NCBI GenBank assembly: GCA_021850985.1
Contig: JAJZJX010000005.1
Coordinates: 1 to 64,000, forward strand
Reading direction: 5' to 3'
Source: a bacterium
GTDB lineage: Bacteria > SZUA-79 > Acidulodesulfobacterales > Acidulodesulfobacteraceae
Length of the DNA stretch: 64,000 bases
Notes under the pieces: model-generated
What the model was told of the DNA's origin: nothing
Seen by the model: only the letters and a program-made list of their open reading frames with translations
Database searches by the model: none
Position numbers and translations under genes: made by a program
Shown: positions 29,332-39,040 of the stretch, one piece after another
How positions within the stretch are numbered: position 1 is the stretch's first letter
Layout: each line of letters begins with the position of its first letter

Positions 29332-30702
29332 ATGGTATTTAAAGACTTGAATTTATTTACGTATTTAAAAATAGCAACTATACTTCTTTCCGCCTTTGTA
29401 TTAATTTTGCTGGCGGTAAAAAGACCTAAGTTAAGCCGTTTTTTTGAAAAAGCCGGAGTTTTTGGAATATTTTTATTTGCGCTGTTTATTCCCGTTAAAG
29501 ACGGTTTTGCCGTTTTCGGAATGGTAGTTGCAATAGCTTTTTATATCGCTTATAAAATATCAAAAAGAGATTTTTCGATTCCTAAAACCGCTTTTAATAA
29601 GCCTCTTCTTATTTATGCCGCAATTATAGCAGCCTCTTTTTTTTGGACTTTCAGCATTGCCGCCAGTTTTAATGAAGGCGGCGAAATAATCTATTTTATT
29701 TTATTCTTTTTTGCCGCCGTAGAACTGTTAAATTCAAAAAAAAGAATAAAAATAATGGTTTATACTTTTACGTTTTCTATCTGTATTGCAATAGTTTACG
29801 GATTTTTTCAGGGAATTTTTATAGATGCGCTCAGCTCTCATAGCAGACTTACCGGATTAATAGGGAACTGGGTCGGCTTTCCAGTGCAGGTATCTTACGG
29901 TTTAGTAGTAATTATAGCTTATTATCTGATTGATTTTAAAAAAAAAGATTGGACGGAAAAAATATCGCTCGTCGGAATAATACCAAAAACGCCGTATTAT
30001 ATATTTTTTGGCTTAATTTCACTTCTCGGCGTTTTTGATATAGTATTTGCAAAGGCGAGATCGGCTTGGATAGGAATTATACCTGCAGTTTTTATTTTAA
30101 TGTATTTAAAGTCTAAAAAGCTTTTTATTGCGGCACTTATTCTGCTCATATTACTCAATGCAGGAATTTTTTCCTTGTCTAAAACATTTAAAAGCCGTAT
30201 TTTTTCAATGTTTAATCCTAAAATATATAAACTGGAGCTTAAAAACCACAGCGACATAGAAAGCCATATTGCTTTGATAGAATCCGCATGGGCGGTTTTT
30301 AAAAGATATCCTCTTACCGGCGTGGGCGTAGGGGCATTTTCTAAATATTTTGACGAACATAAAGGCGTCAGATTTCCTTGGTATTATAATCCTAAAACGG
30401 GCAAAAAAATATACGACCTCTATGATAACTGGCCGGAAAACGGCTATATGCAGACGCTTGCAGAAACCGGCATATTTAGTTTTATTGCGCTTATGTGGCT
30501 TTTTTTTCTGGCTTTAAAAAATCCGTTTAAATTATTTATTAATTCAAACGATAATTTTAAACGAAAAACAGCCGCAATATCGATAGGAACGTCTATAGTT
30601 TTTTACGGTTCTTTTGCCGGCGTCTCCAATATGTCTAACGACCAGCTGACTAACTTATGGCTTTTCTTTCTGGCGTTGTTTGCGGCGGCAACTTTAATTT
30701 AA
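29332..30702 (+). CDS. O-antigen ligase (WaaL/Wzy-C) family membrane protein
   Basis: Multi-TM; 'AKARSAWIGIIPAVFILMY', 'RYPLTGVGVGAFSKYF', 'DNWPENGYMQTLAETGIFSFIALM'. Confidence 0.85.
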   Translation: MVFKDLNLFTYLKIATILLSAFVLILLAVKRPKLSRFFEKAGVFGIFLFALFIPVKDGFAVFGMVVAIAFYIAYKISKRDFSIPKTAFNKPLLIYAAIIAASFFWTFSIAASFNEGGEIIYFILFFFAAVELLNSKKRIKIMVYTFTFSICIAIVYGFFQGIFIDALSSHSRLTGLIGNWVGFPVQVSYGLVVIIAYYLIDFKKKDWTEKISLVGIIPKTPYYIFFGLISLLGVFDIVFAKARSAWIGIIPAVFILMYLKSKKLFIAALILLILLNAGIFSLSKTFKSRIFSMFNPKIYKLELKNHSDIESHIALIESAWAVFKRYPLTGVGVGAFSKYFDEHKGVRFPWYYNPKTGKKIYDLYDNWPENGYMQTLAETGIFSFIALMWLFFLALKNPFKLFINSNDNFKRKTAAISIGTSIVFYGSFAGVSNMSNDQLTNLWLFFLALFAAATLI

Positions 30703-30714
30703 TATAATATTTTC

Positions 30715-32139
30715 ATGTTATCTCAAAGAAGCAAAATTCTTGCGCAATATTTTTACTTACTTTCTGTTGTTTTCGTATGCGGCGCTTTCTTTCTGTCTTT
30801 TATCACTTATAACCTGATAACCCCTCTCATAATAGGATACAAGCTTTATTCCATAGATTTTTATTTATGGCTTTTAGCCCCTATAGCCGTCGTTTTTTAT
30901 TTTCTGCTATTTTTATTTAGAATGTATTTAAATTTAAATACGGAAACTTTAAAATCCGATATTTTAAAGCTTTTTGAAATAACAGCAATATCTGTTTTTT
31001 TAATTTATGCGCTTCTTTTTATGTTTAAGGTTACTTACGTATCGAGGCTTTTTATAGGGTATTTTTCCGTATATGCGTTTTTTTCGCTAATCCTTGCGGA
31101 TTATTCAGGCAGAAAACTTTCCTTGAAACTTAAAAGACGCGGTTATTCAATAAGAAATATAGTTCTGGTAAAAGGAAATAAAAATTCTGCGGATCAAGGA
31201 CAAGAATGCGGGGGCATGACCGACGCTCAAGGCGTCCGGAGCATAAGGGATATAATCTTATCAAGCGAATATCTGGGCGTAAAATTGGTTGAGGAGATAA
31301 ATAAAAACGATTTAAACGGACTTATAGATTTCGTTTTAAATAATCCCGTCGACGAAGTTATATTCGATATAGAAGGCGGTGAAATAAGCGACATAAAAGA
31401 AGCCGCCGTACTGCTTGAGGAAAAAGGCATCGCCGTTAAAATACCGACTAATTTTATACCGTTTAAATATTCAAAAGTCGCTTTCGAAAAGGTAGGGAAT
31501 TATCCCGTTATTTCATTTTACACTTCGCCCGAAGACGATATAAGACTTTTTGTAAAAAGGCTGATAGATATAACCGGCGCAGTTTTTGCGATTTTAATAT
31601 TTTTAGTCCCGTCGTTAATAATAGCGGTTTTAATTAAACTGGATTCTAAGGGAAGCGTTTTATATAAAAGCAAAAGAATAGGCAAAAACGGAAGACTTTT
31701 TACTTTTTATAAGTTTAGAACTATGTATTCGGGGAGCGACGAACTAAGGGAAGAACTTATAAAAGATTTCAGCAGGGACGGAATAGAAATAAAGCTGAAG
31801 AACGATCCGAGGATTACTAAAATAGGCAAAGTTTTAAGAAAGACTAGTTTAGACGAAATACCTCAATTCTACAATGTTTTAAGGGGCGATATGAGCTTAG
31901 TCGGACCGCGTCCTCCTATGCCGGACGAAGTGAAAAAATATTCCATAAAACAAAGGCGCAGGATTTCTATGAAACCTGGAATTACGTGTCTGTGGCAGAT
32001 TAGCGGGAGAAGCATGCTTAGTTTTGAAGACAGGGTTGAATTAGATCTTAAATATATAGACGAATGGACTTTAAAATTAGATTTGATAATTATGTTAAAA
32101 ACAATACCCGCCGTTTTATTTGCGAAAGGAGCGCTATAA
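30715..32139 (+). CDS. Polyprenyl-phosphate sugar-phosphate transferase (exopolysaccharide sugar transferase)
   Basis: 'KRLIDITGAVFAILIFLVPSLIIAVLIKLDSKGSVLYKSKRIGKNGRLFTFYKFRTMY', 'LRKTSLDEIPQFYNVLRGDMSLVGPRPP', 'PGITCLWQISGRS'. Confidence 0.93.
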   Translation: MLSQRSKILAQYFYLLSVVFVCGAFFLSFITYNLITPLIIGYKLYSIDFYLWLLAPIAVVFYFLLFLFRMYLNLNTETLKSDILKLFEITAISVFLIYALLFMFKVTYVSRLFIGYFSVYAFFSLILADYSGRKLSLKLKRRGYSIRNIVLVKGNKNSADQGQECGGMTDAQGVRSIRDIILSSEYLGVKLVEEINKNDLNGLIDFVLNNPVDEVIFDIEGGEISDIKEAAVLLEEKGIAVKIPTNFIPFKYSKVAFEKVGNYPVISFYTSPEDDIRLFVKRLIDITGAVFAILIFLVPSLIIAVLIKLDSKGSVLYKSKRIGKNGRLFTFYKFRTMYSGSDELREELIKDFSRDGIEIKLKNDPRITKIGKVLRKTSLDEIPQFYNVLRGDMSLVGPRPPMPDEVKKYSIKQRRRISMKPGITCLWQISGRSMLSFEDRVELDLKYIDEWTLKLDLIIMLKTIPAVLFAKGAL

Positions 32140-32141
32140 AT

Positions 32142-32170
32142 ACGGGGACAGAATTCAATTCTGTCCCCGT
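32142..32170. repeat. Dispersed repeat family B copy (ACGGGGACAGAATTCAATTCTGTCCCCGT)
   Basis: Perfect 29-nt palindrome followed by CACAAATTGGAAA, the reverse complement of the flank shared with 14779. Confidence 0.9.
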
Positions 32171-32263
32171 CACAAATTGGAAATTTACTTTATTAAAAAA
32201 ATATATTAAAATTATTCAATTAAAAATTAATATAAATAATATAAATCGGGAGAAATTTAATTT

Positions 32264-34198
32264 ATGGGACAGAGTTTAACGTACAAAATTTTAAGCTCGC
32301 ATCTTGCCGGCGGAAATTTAAAACAGGGAGAAGAAATTGCGTTAAAAATTGACAGGACGCTTACTCAGGACGCTACCGGAACTATGGCATATCTTCAGTT
32401 TGAAGCAATAGGCGTATCTAAGGTTAAAACCGATTTGTCGGTCAGCTATATAGACCACAATACTCTTCAAACAGGTTTTGAAAATGCCGACGACCACAGA
32501 TTTCTGCAGACTATAGCTGCAAAATACGGAATATTTTATTCTAAAGCCGGAAACGGAATATGCCATCAGATTAATTTAGAAAGATTCGGCATTCCGGGGA
32601 AGACGCTTCTGGGCTCCGACAGCCATACGCCGACTGCCGGCGGAGTAGGAATGATAGCTATAGGCGCAGGCGGCTTAGACGTTGCTGTTGCAATGGGCGG
32701 CGGAGCATTTTATATGAACGTTCCAAAAGTCGTTTTGGTTAAGCTTACCGGAAAACTGCAGGATTGGGTTTCGGCAAAAGACGTAATTTTAGAGCTTTTA
32801 AGAAGGCTGACCGTTAAAGGCGGCGTAGGCAGAATTTTTGAATACGGCGGCGAAGGAGTAAAAACGTTGAGCGTCCCTGAAAGAGCCGTTATTACCAATA
32901 TGGGCGCCGAACTTGGAGCGACTACATCCGTTTTTCCAAGCGACGATAGAACTATGGAATTTTTAAAAGCGGAAGGAAGAATTCAGGATTATACGCCACT
33001 TTCCGCAGATGAAGATGCCTTTTACGACGAGGTAATAGAAATAGATTTAAGTTCTCTTGAACCGCTTGCCGCAAAACCGCATATGCCGGATCAGGTAGTA
33101 AAAGTAAGCGAATTAAAAGATATAAAAGTAGATCAATCAGCCATAGGAAGCTGCACCAATTCTTCTTATGCCGACTTAATGACCGTAGCCGCCATATTGA
33201 AAGGAAAAAAAGTGCACCCAGACGTAAGTTTAATTATTTCACCAGGTTCCAAGCAGGTCTTTGAAATGATTGCAAAAAACGGAGCTCTTGCGGATTTAAT
33301 AGCTTCGGGAGCAAGAATACTGGAATCGACTTGCGGACCATGCATAGGAATGGGACAGGCTCCGCGTTCCGGCGCTGTTTCTTTAAGAACTTTTAACCGT
33401 AATTTTGAGGGAAGAAGCGGAACTAAGGATGCTAAAATTTATCTTGTTTCGCCGCAGACTGCGGCGGCTTCGGCGCTTACAGGATATATTACTGATCCAA
33501 GAACGCTTGGAAAAGCTCCTGCTATTAAAATGCCGGAAAAATTCGATATAGACGATTCAATGATACTTCCGCCTTCTACTAAACCGGAAGAAGTCGAGGT
33601 TTACAGGGGGCCGAACATTCAGCCGCTTCCTGTTCAGCAGAAACTTCCCGAATCCATATCGGGAAAGGTTCTTCTCAAAGTAGGCGACAATATTACTACC
33701 GACCATATAATGCCGGCAGGCTCTAAAATTCTTCCGCTTCGCTCAAATATACCGGCTATATCTAAATATGTATTTGAAACGGTGGACCCGGCTTTTTCGG
33801 AAAGAGCTTTGAAGGAGAAAGGCGGTTTCGTAATAGGCGGCGAAAACTACGGACAGGGTTCCAGCAGGGAGCATGCTGCGCTTGCGCCTATGTATCTTGG
33901 AGTAAAATCCGTAATAGCAAAATCTTTTGCAAGAATACATTTTGCAAATCTGATAAATTTCGGGATATTGCCTCTTATATTTGAAAACCCTGCCGATTAT
34001 GATAAAATAAATCAGGGCGACGAACTTGCCGCGCCTAATATTTTAAAAGAATTAAACGAACGCAAACCGGTTATTTTTATAAATAAAAGCCAGGGAAACG
34101 CCGAATATAAGTTTAAGTATAATTTAACCGACAGGCAGGTTAAAATAATAAAAGAAGGCGGATTACTCAATGAAACAAAAGCTCTTCATAAGCAGTAG
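32264..34198 (+). CDS. Aconitate hydratase
   Basis: 'TLLGSDSHTPTAGGVGMIAIGAGGLDVAVAMGG', 'IGSCTNSSYADL', 'STCGPCIGMGQAP', 'GENYGQGSSREHAALAPMYLGVKSVIAKSFARIHFANLINFGILPL'. Confidence 0.94.
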   Translation: MGQSLTYKILSSHLAGGNLKQGEEIALKIDRTLTQDATGTMAYLQFEAIGVSKVKTDLSVSYIDHNTLQTGFENADDHRFLQTIAAKYGIFYSKAGNGICHQINLERFGIPGKTLLGSDSHTPTAGGVGMIAIGAGGLDVAVAMGGGAFYMNVPKVVLVKLTGKLQDWVSAKDVILELLRRLTVKGGVGRIFEYGGEGVKTLSVPERAVITNMGAELGATTSVFPSDDRTMEFLKAEGRIQDYTPLSADEDAFYDEVIEIDLSSLEPLAAKPHMPDQVVKVSELKDIKVDQSAIGSCTNSSYADLMTVAAILKGKKVHPDVSLIISPGSKQVFEMIAKNGALADLIASGARILESTCGPCIGMGQAPRSGAVSLRTFNRNFEGRSGTKDAKIYLVSPQTAAASALTGYITDPRTLGKAPAIKMPEKFDIDDSMILPPSTKPEEVEVYRGPNIQPLPVQQKLPESISGKVLLKVGDNITTDHIMPAGSKILPLRSNIPAISKYVFETVDPAFSERALKEKGGFVIGGENYGQGSSREHAALAPMYLGVKSVIAKSFARIHFANLINFGILPLIFENPADYDKINQGDELAAPNILKELNERKPVIFINKSQGNAEYKFKYNLTDRQVKIIKEGGLLNETKALHKQ

Positions 34199-34213
34199 TA
34201 TTACACTAATTTA

Positions 34214-35068
34214 ATGTTTTCGTCAGATTTCAATAAAAATATCAAGAGGGTTCTGGTTTCCTACAAAAAAGACGCAGAGGCCGCGTTTAAATCCGCAGAA
34301 TACGTATGCGGACTTTTGAAAAAGAACGGCATAGAAGCGACAGTTACGCCCAGTATGGATATTAAAAGTTCCGACACTAAAAATGTCGGACTTGTAGTAG
34401 TCTGTGGAGGAGACGGAACTCTTTTAATTACGCTTGGAAAGATTTTTCCTAAACTTTCCGAAGTACCGGTTATAGGAATAGATTTCGGAACGCTTGGTTT
34501 CTTGGTAGAAGTTCCGGAGAGAAAAAAGAAAGACGCTATAGAAAGATTTTTAGACGGTACATTAGAATTTATACCGAGAATGGCTATAGACATCGAAGTA
34601 TTCAGGAAAGGCAAATCTATAGAAAAATTAGTCGCATTAAACGAAGCTGCCATAGCAAGAGAAAAAAGCATTCATGCCAGGGTCATCAATTTAACGGTTT
34701 TCGTAAACGGTTTGAGGTTGAACGATTACAGGGCAGACGGACTTATTATAGCTACACCTACCGGTTCGACCGCTTATTCTTTGTCCGCCGGAGGCCCTAT
34801 AGTTCAGCCGGACATGAGCGCTTTTATCATAACTCCTATATGTCCTCATACGCTCTCTAACAGGCCTATAATAATAAATCCCTGCGAACTTAAAATAATA
34901 ATTATGCCGCAGGAAAGAAATATTTTTATTTCCGCCGACGGAAGAGAAGGCATAAAACTTGATAACGGCGACGAAATAATAATTAAAAAACATCATTCTA
35001 AGGTTTACCTGTCTTCGTCTTTAGATAACGATTACTGGAATATATTAAGGACTAAATTAAACTGGTAG
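34214..35068 (+). CDS. nadK: NAD+ kinase
   Basis: 'VVCGGDGTLLITLGKIF', 'IGIDFGTLGFLVEV', 'YRADGLIIATPTGSTAYSLSAGGPIVQPDMSAFIITPICPHTLSNRPIII'. Confidence 0.96.
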   Translation: MFSSDFNKNIKRVLVSYKKDAEAAFKSAEYVCGLLKKNGIEATVTPSMDIKSSDTKNVGLVVVCGGDGTLLITLGKIFPKLSEVPVIGIDFGTLGFLVEVPERKKKDAIERFLDGTLEFIPRMAIDIEVFRKGKSIEKLVALNEAAIAREKSIHARVINLTVFVNGLRLNDYRADGLIIATPTGSTAYSLSAGGPIVQPDMSAFIITPICPHTLSNRPIIINPCELKIIIMPQERNIFISADGREGIKLDNGDEIIIKKHHSKVYLSSSLDNDYWNILRTKLNW

Positions 35069-35118
35069 AACCACCCCGTCAGGCTTTGCCCGACTCCACT
35101 CCTTAAAAAGGAGGGGAC
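35069..35118. repeat. Dispersed repeat family A copy 3 (AACCACCCCGTCAGGCTTTGCCCGACTCCACTCCTTAAAAAGGAGGGGAC)
   Basis: Homologous to 4328-4378 and 14844-14894. Confidence 0.88.
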
Positions 35119-35166
35119 ATGAAAGAATTTGTAGAATAATCTTATTAAACTTATAAAAGTTTAGGA

Positions 35167-36882
35167 TTGATAAAATTGTTAAAAATCATAAAGATAAAAA
35201 ATTTTGCCACTATTGATTTTTTGGAAATAGATTTTTGCGGCGGGCTTAACGTTCTGAGCGGAGAAACCGGAGCCGGAAAAAGCATAATAATAGAATCGCT
35301 TAATTTTTTGTTCGGTAAAACTAAAGGATTGGACGTTATAAGGACTGGAGAAAAAGAAGGTTACGTTACGGCGGCATTCGATTTAAACGAGTCGGTAAAG
35401 GACGGTTTAATCGGGATATTTGCGGAATCAGACGTTGAAGGATTAATAGACTTAGAAAGTTCCGACGGTTTGAATCTTAAAAGAGCGCTTACGGAAGGCG
35501 GTAAAAGCAGATATTTTATTAACGGCGAGCCGGTAAACAAAAACTTGGCAGAAAAACTCGGCGAAAATTTGCTAAAAATATTCGGGCAGAACGACAGGAG
35601 ATTTTTAATAGACCCTGTAAGCCAGCTTGCTTTTTTGGACGATTTCTCCGGCAGCGAAACTTTGCTGAAAGAAACTAAAAAGATTTATAGCGAAATCAAA
35701 AAAATATTATCGGAAAAAGAAGAAATAACAAAAAAAATAGACGGCATATCGCGCATAAAAACTTTAAATTCTTACATAGTAAACGACGTCGAAAATTTAA
35801 ATATTAAATCCGCAGACGAAGAAGAAATTTTAAAACAAGAACTAAAAAAGTTAGAAAACGCAAACGTTATAAAAGAACTTATTTTAAACTCCATAGATTT
35901 AATAGACGGCGATGAATACGGGATTTTAAAGCATCTTGCTTTATTGATATCCAACCTTTCAAAACTGTCCGAATTAGATTCGGCTTTTAAAAAAACGGAA
36001 GGCTTAAAAAACGCCGAAACTGCAAAAATAGAGGTTGAAGATATCCTTTTATTTTTGGAAAAGTATTCCGCTTCAGAATTCGACGAAGAAAGGTTTAACG
36101 AAATACGTCTTAAAATCGATGCCGTTATAGGTATAGAAAATAAATATAACGTTTCCGGTTTAGAAGAACTTCTTAAACTGTACGACGAAGCAAAACAAGA
36201 ATTAGGCGGTATTGCGGAACTTGAAAGAAGAGTTGCCGAAATAGACGGCGAATATGAAACGCTTAAAGAAAATTTTTTGCGGATATCCGAAGAACTGCAT
36301 GAAAGAAGAATAAAATCTGCCTCTATTCTTGAAAAACAGATAGAAAAAGAGCTGTTGTTTTTGAAAATTAAACCTATTTTTAAAATAAATATAGATAAAA
36401 CCGATTTTGAGAAAAGTTTTTCGGAAACCGGATTGGACGGATGCATTTTTATGTTTTCCGCAAATCCGGGAGAAGAACCGAGGGCGCTTTCAAAAGTTGC
36501 TTCGGGAGGCGAACTTTCCCGCATAAGTTTATGTATTTTAAAAATTTTAAATAAAAGAAAAGATACGGCAACCTTTATTTTCGACGAAATAGATGCCGGA
36601 ATCGGCGGCGACGTGGCTAATTTTGTAGGCTCGGCGCTTAAATCTATATCCGAATCAAATCAGGTAATACTTATAACGCACCTGGCTCAGGTATCTTCTT
36701 TCGCCGACAGGCATTTTTTTGTTTATAAAGAAGTAATAAACGGAAAAACATATACAAGAATCAAAGAGCTTAACGAAGAAGAGAGAATAACCGAAACGGC
36801 AAGAATGTTGTCGGGCGATTCAAAAGGAGAAGCGGCTTTAATGCATGCCAAGGAAATCTTAAAAAACAGGGGGCGGTTTTAA
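35167..36882 (+). CDS. recN: DNA repair protein RecN
   Basis: 'LLKIIKIKNFATIDFLEIDFCGGLNVLSGETGAGKSIIIESL', 'LLKIFGQNDRRFL', 'SGGELSRISLCILKIL', 'IFDEIDAGIGGDVANFVG'. Confidence 0.96.
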   Translation: MIKLLKIIKIKNFATIDFLEIDFCGGLNVLSGETGAGKSIIIESLNFLFGKTKGLDVIRTGEKEGYVTAAFDLNESVKDGLIGIFAESDVEGLIDLESSDGLNLKRALTEGGKSRYFINGEPVNKNLAEKLGENLLKIFGQNDRRFLIDPVSQLAFLDDFSGSETLLKETKKIYSEIKKILSEKEEITKKIDGISRIKTLNSYIVNDVENLNIKSADEEEILKQELKKLENANVIKELILNSIDLIDGDEYGILKHLALLISNLSKLSELDSAFKKTEGLKNAETAKIEVEDILLFLEKYSASEFDEERFNEIRLKIDAVIGIENKYNVSGLEELLKLYDEAKQELGGIAELERRVAEIDGEYETLKENFLRISEELHERRIKSASILEKQIEKELLFLKIKPIFKINIDKTDFEKSFSETGLDGCIFMFSANPGEEPRALSKVASGGELSRISLCILKILNKRKDTATFIFDEIDAGIGGDVANFVGSALKSISESNQVILITHLAQVSSFADRHFFVYKEVINGKTYTRIKELNEEERITETARMLSGDSKGEAALMHAKEILKNRGRF

Positions 36883-36892
36883 ATAAAAAGAT

Positions 36893-37600
36893 ATGTATAA
36901 AACAGGCAGACAAAGATATGAAAAAGGCGGAGGGGCTATTTTTTATCCTACCGAAATAGAAATAGAGATGGAGACGGAAGCGGAAGAAGTTTTAGCCGTT
37001 AAAGGCAAAGGCGGGCGCGGTAAAAACAAAAAAATCGACAAAGAAGGCGTTGCCGGCAAAGGCGTTAAGACCGTAAAAGTAGTCCTGAGAAAAGCGCTTA
37101 TGTGCGACGTTAAATCGCTTTATAAACTTTTTTCGGAATATTCGAAGGCGGGAGAGATGCTTCCGCGTTCAATGAGCGATATATATACGCATCTCAGGGA
37201 TTTTTATATTGCCGAGATAGAATGCGAAACGGAAACCGGCAATGAAAACTTAAGCGGAAATTATAGCGAAAAAGACTCCTCCGGCTGCGAACCTGAAGTT
37301 ATAGGGGCATGCGCGCTTGCCATCGTATGGGAAAATCTGGCGGAAATCAGGTCGTTGGCAGTAAAAAGGCCTTATACAAGGAAGCTTATCGGGACGGAAC
37401 TCATAAAAAAATGCATCGAAGAGGCTAAATTTTTTAAAATAACCAATATATTTGCCTTAACTTACAAACCGCAATTTTTTCAAAAATCCGGTTTTAACGT
37501 TATAGACAAATCTGAACTGCCCCATAAGATATGGAGCGACTGCATAAACTGCGTAAAATTTCCGGATTGCGACGAAACAGCCGTAATGTTGAAAATATAG
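36893..37600 (+). CDS. GNAT N-acetyltransferase (amino-acid N-acetyltransferase/ArgA-like)
   Basis: 'VLRKALMCDVKSLYKLFSEYSKAGEMLPRSMSDIYTHLRDFYIAEIE ... AEIRSLAVKRPYTRKLIGTELIKKCIEEAKFFKITNIFALTYKPQFFQKSGF'; low-complexity N-terminus, start codon uncertain. Confidence 0.85.
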   Translation: MYKTGRQRYEKGGGAIFYPTEIEIEMETEAEEVLAVKGKGGRGKNKKIDKEGVAGKGVKTVKVVLRKALMCDVKSLYKLFSEYSKAGEMLPRSMSDIYTHLRDFYIAEIECETETGNENLSGNYSEKDSSGCEPEVIGACALAIVWENLAEIRSLAVKRPYTRKLIGTELIKKCIEEAKFFKITNIFALTYKPQFFQKSGFNVIDKSELPHKIWSDCINCVKFPDCDETAVMLKI

Positions 37601-37627
37601 ACAAACCGTAAACTATATATTATAATA

Positions 37628-37656
37628 ATGGGGACGGAATTCAATTCCGTCCCCAT
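37628..37656. repeat. Dispersed repeat family B copy (ATGGGGACGGAATTCAATTCCGTCCCCAT)
   Basis: Perfect 29-nt palindrome, covarying with the 32142 copy. Confidence 0.9.
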
Positions 37657-37707
37657 AACAAAACGGAAGGAAAAAATTGATAATAAAGGGGGAATAAAAA
37701 AAAAGAA

Positions 37708-38079
37708 ATGTTTAATATTTTCAAAAGAGAAGGTTTGTTCGGCGACGTCAGCCAGATAACTCCCGATGAAGCATTTAAAAAATTATCGGAAGATAAAGAA
37801 GGCAAAAATACGCTGGTAATAGACGTAAGGGAACCGAACGAATATAGCGGAAATTTAGGGCATATAGAAAATTCGCATTTAATCCCTATAAGACTTTTGC
37901 CGTTAAAAATTCAAGAATTAGAGAAGCATAAAGATAAGGATATAATTGCGGTATGCCACAGCGGCGCCAGGAGCTATTCCGCATGCACTATGCTCAAAAG
38001 GCACGGGTTTAATAAGGTTCACAACCTTAAGGGCGGAATGCTTTTATGGAAAAAAATGGGATTAAAAACCCATATGTAA
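37708..38079 (+). CDS. Rhodanese-like domain protein
   Basis: 'LVIDVREPNEYSGNLGHIENSHLIPI', 'DIIAVCHSGARSYSACTMLKRHGFNKVHNLKGGMLLW'. Confidence 0.92.
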   Translation: MFNIFKREGLFGDVSQITPDEAFKKLSEDKEGKNTLVIDVREPNEYSGNLGHIENSHLIPIRLLPLKIQELEKHKDKDIIAVCHSGARSYSACTMLKRHGFNKVHNLKGGMLLWKKMGLKTHM

Positions 38080-38111
38080 ATTAAATTATAATATTTTTAT
38101 TAGGCGGAACA

Positions 38112-38921
38112 ATGAGCGATAACAATTTTCATGTCTTCGTAGTATCCGATTCTACCGGCGAAACCGCGGAAAAAGTTGCAAGGGCGGCTATATCGCAGTT
38201 TTCTATTCCTGAGGTTCGCCTTAAACGTTTCTTATTGATAGATTCGGAATTGAAATTAAGGGAAATAATAACGGAAGCCGCAGAAAAAAAAGCATTGGTT
38301 ATTTTTACTTTAGTTAAAGACGGGTTGAGAAATATAATGCTTCAGGAATCTGCGGAAAAAGGCATTGTCAGTATCGATATAATAGGTCCGGTACTTAATT
38401 CTATAGCGAATATCCTTAATCTTTCTCCCGAAAGAAAGCCCGGTTTAATTCACAGAGTTAACGACGAGTATTTTAAAAGAATTGATGCCTTGGAATATGC
38501 CGTTAAGCACGACGACGGACAAAGGATAGACGAAGTTTTGGAAGCCGATGCCCTTATACTGGGTATTTCAAGAACGTCCAAAACGCCGCTTTGTCTTTTT
38601 CTTGCCCAAAGAGGATTTAAAGCGGCTAATATTCCCATAATAGATTCTCAGGTTATAGACGATACGGCGTTTAAGGTTCCAAGATGTAAAATATTCGGTT
38701 TGATTTCAGATGCAGGAAGAATTTCAAATTTAAGAAAAGAAAGATTGAAAAGGATGGGACTTGGTCTTTCACAGGATTACGTATCGAAAGAATCTATAGA
38801 AAAAGAACTTGCCCATTCAATGTCTATATACGCTAAATTAAACGCATACGTTATAGATATTACCGATAAATCTATAGAAGAAGTCGCAGCGGATATAATA
38901 TCCCGTATAAATAACAAATAG
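38112..38921 (+). CDS. Pyruvate, water dikinase regulatory protein (DUF299/PPDK regulatory family)
   Basis: 'VFVVSDSTGETAEKVARAAISQF', 'ADALILGISRTSKTPLCLFLAQRGFKAANIPII'. Confidence 0.93.
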   Translation: MSDNNFHVFVVSDSTGETAEKVARAAISQFSIPEVRLKRFLLIDSELKLREIITEAAEKKALVIFTLVKDGLRNIMLQESAEKGIVSIDIIGPVLNSIANILNLSPERKPGLIHRVNDEYFKRIDALEYAVKHDDGQRIDEVLEADALILGISRTSKTPLCLFLAQRGFKAANIPIIDSQVIDDTAFKVPRCKIFGLISDAGRISNLRKERLKRMGLGLSQDYVSKESIEKELAHSMSIYAKLNAYVIDITDKSIEEVAADIISRINNK

Positions 38922-39040
38922 TATAGTATCCGGTGAAATAATAATCACGCATATTAAATAAAATAAACTAACGGAAGACGGGCAGATAAAACATAATTTC
39001 AAATTAACCGTTAAAAAAGGATAAGGGAAAAAATAAATAT

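Noticed and set aside
32064-32279. 71-aa plus-strand ORF between the sugar transferase and aconitase genes
   Set aside because: Composed of the sugar transferase tail in another frame and the family B repeat (EFNSVPVTNWK).
35772-36524. 250-aa minus-strand ORF inside recN
   Set aside because: Antisense shadow of a clear recN gene; Ser/Phe/Ile-rich composition typical of such shadows.
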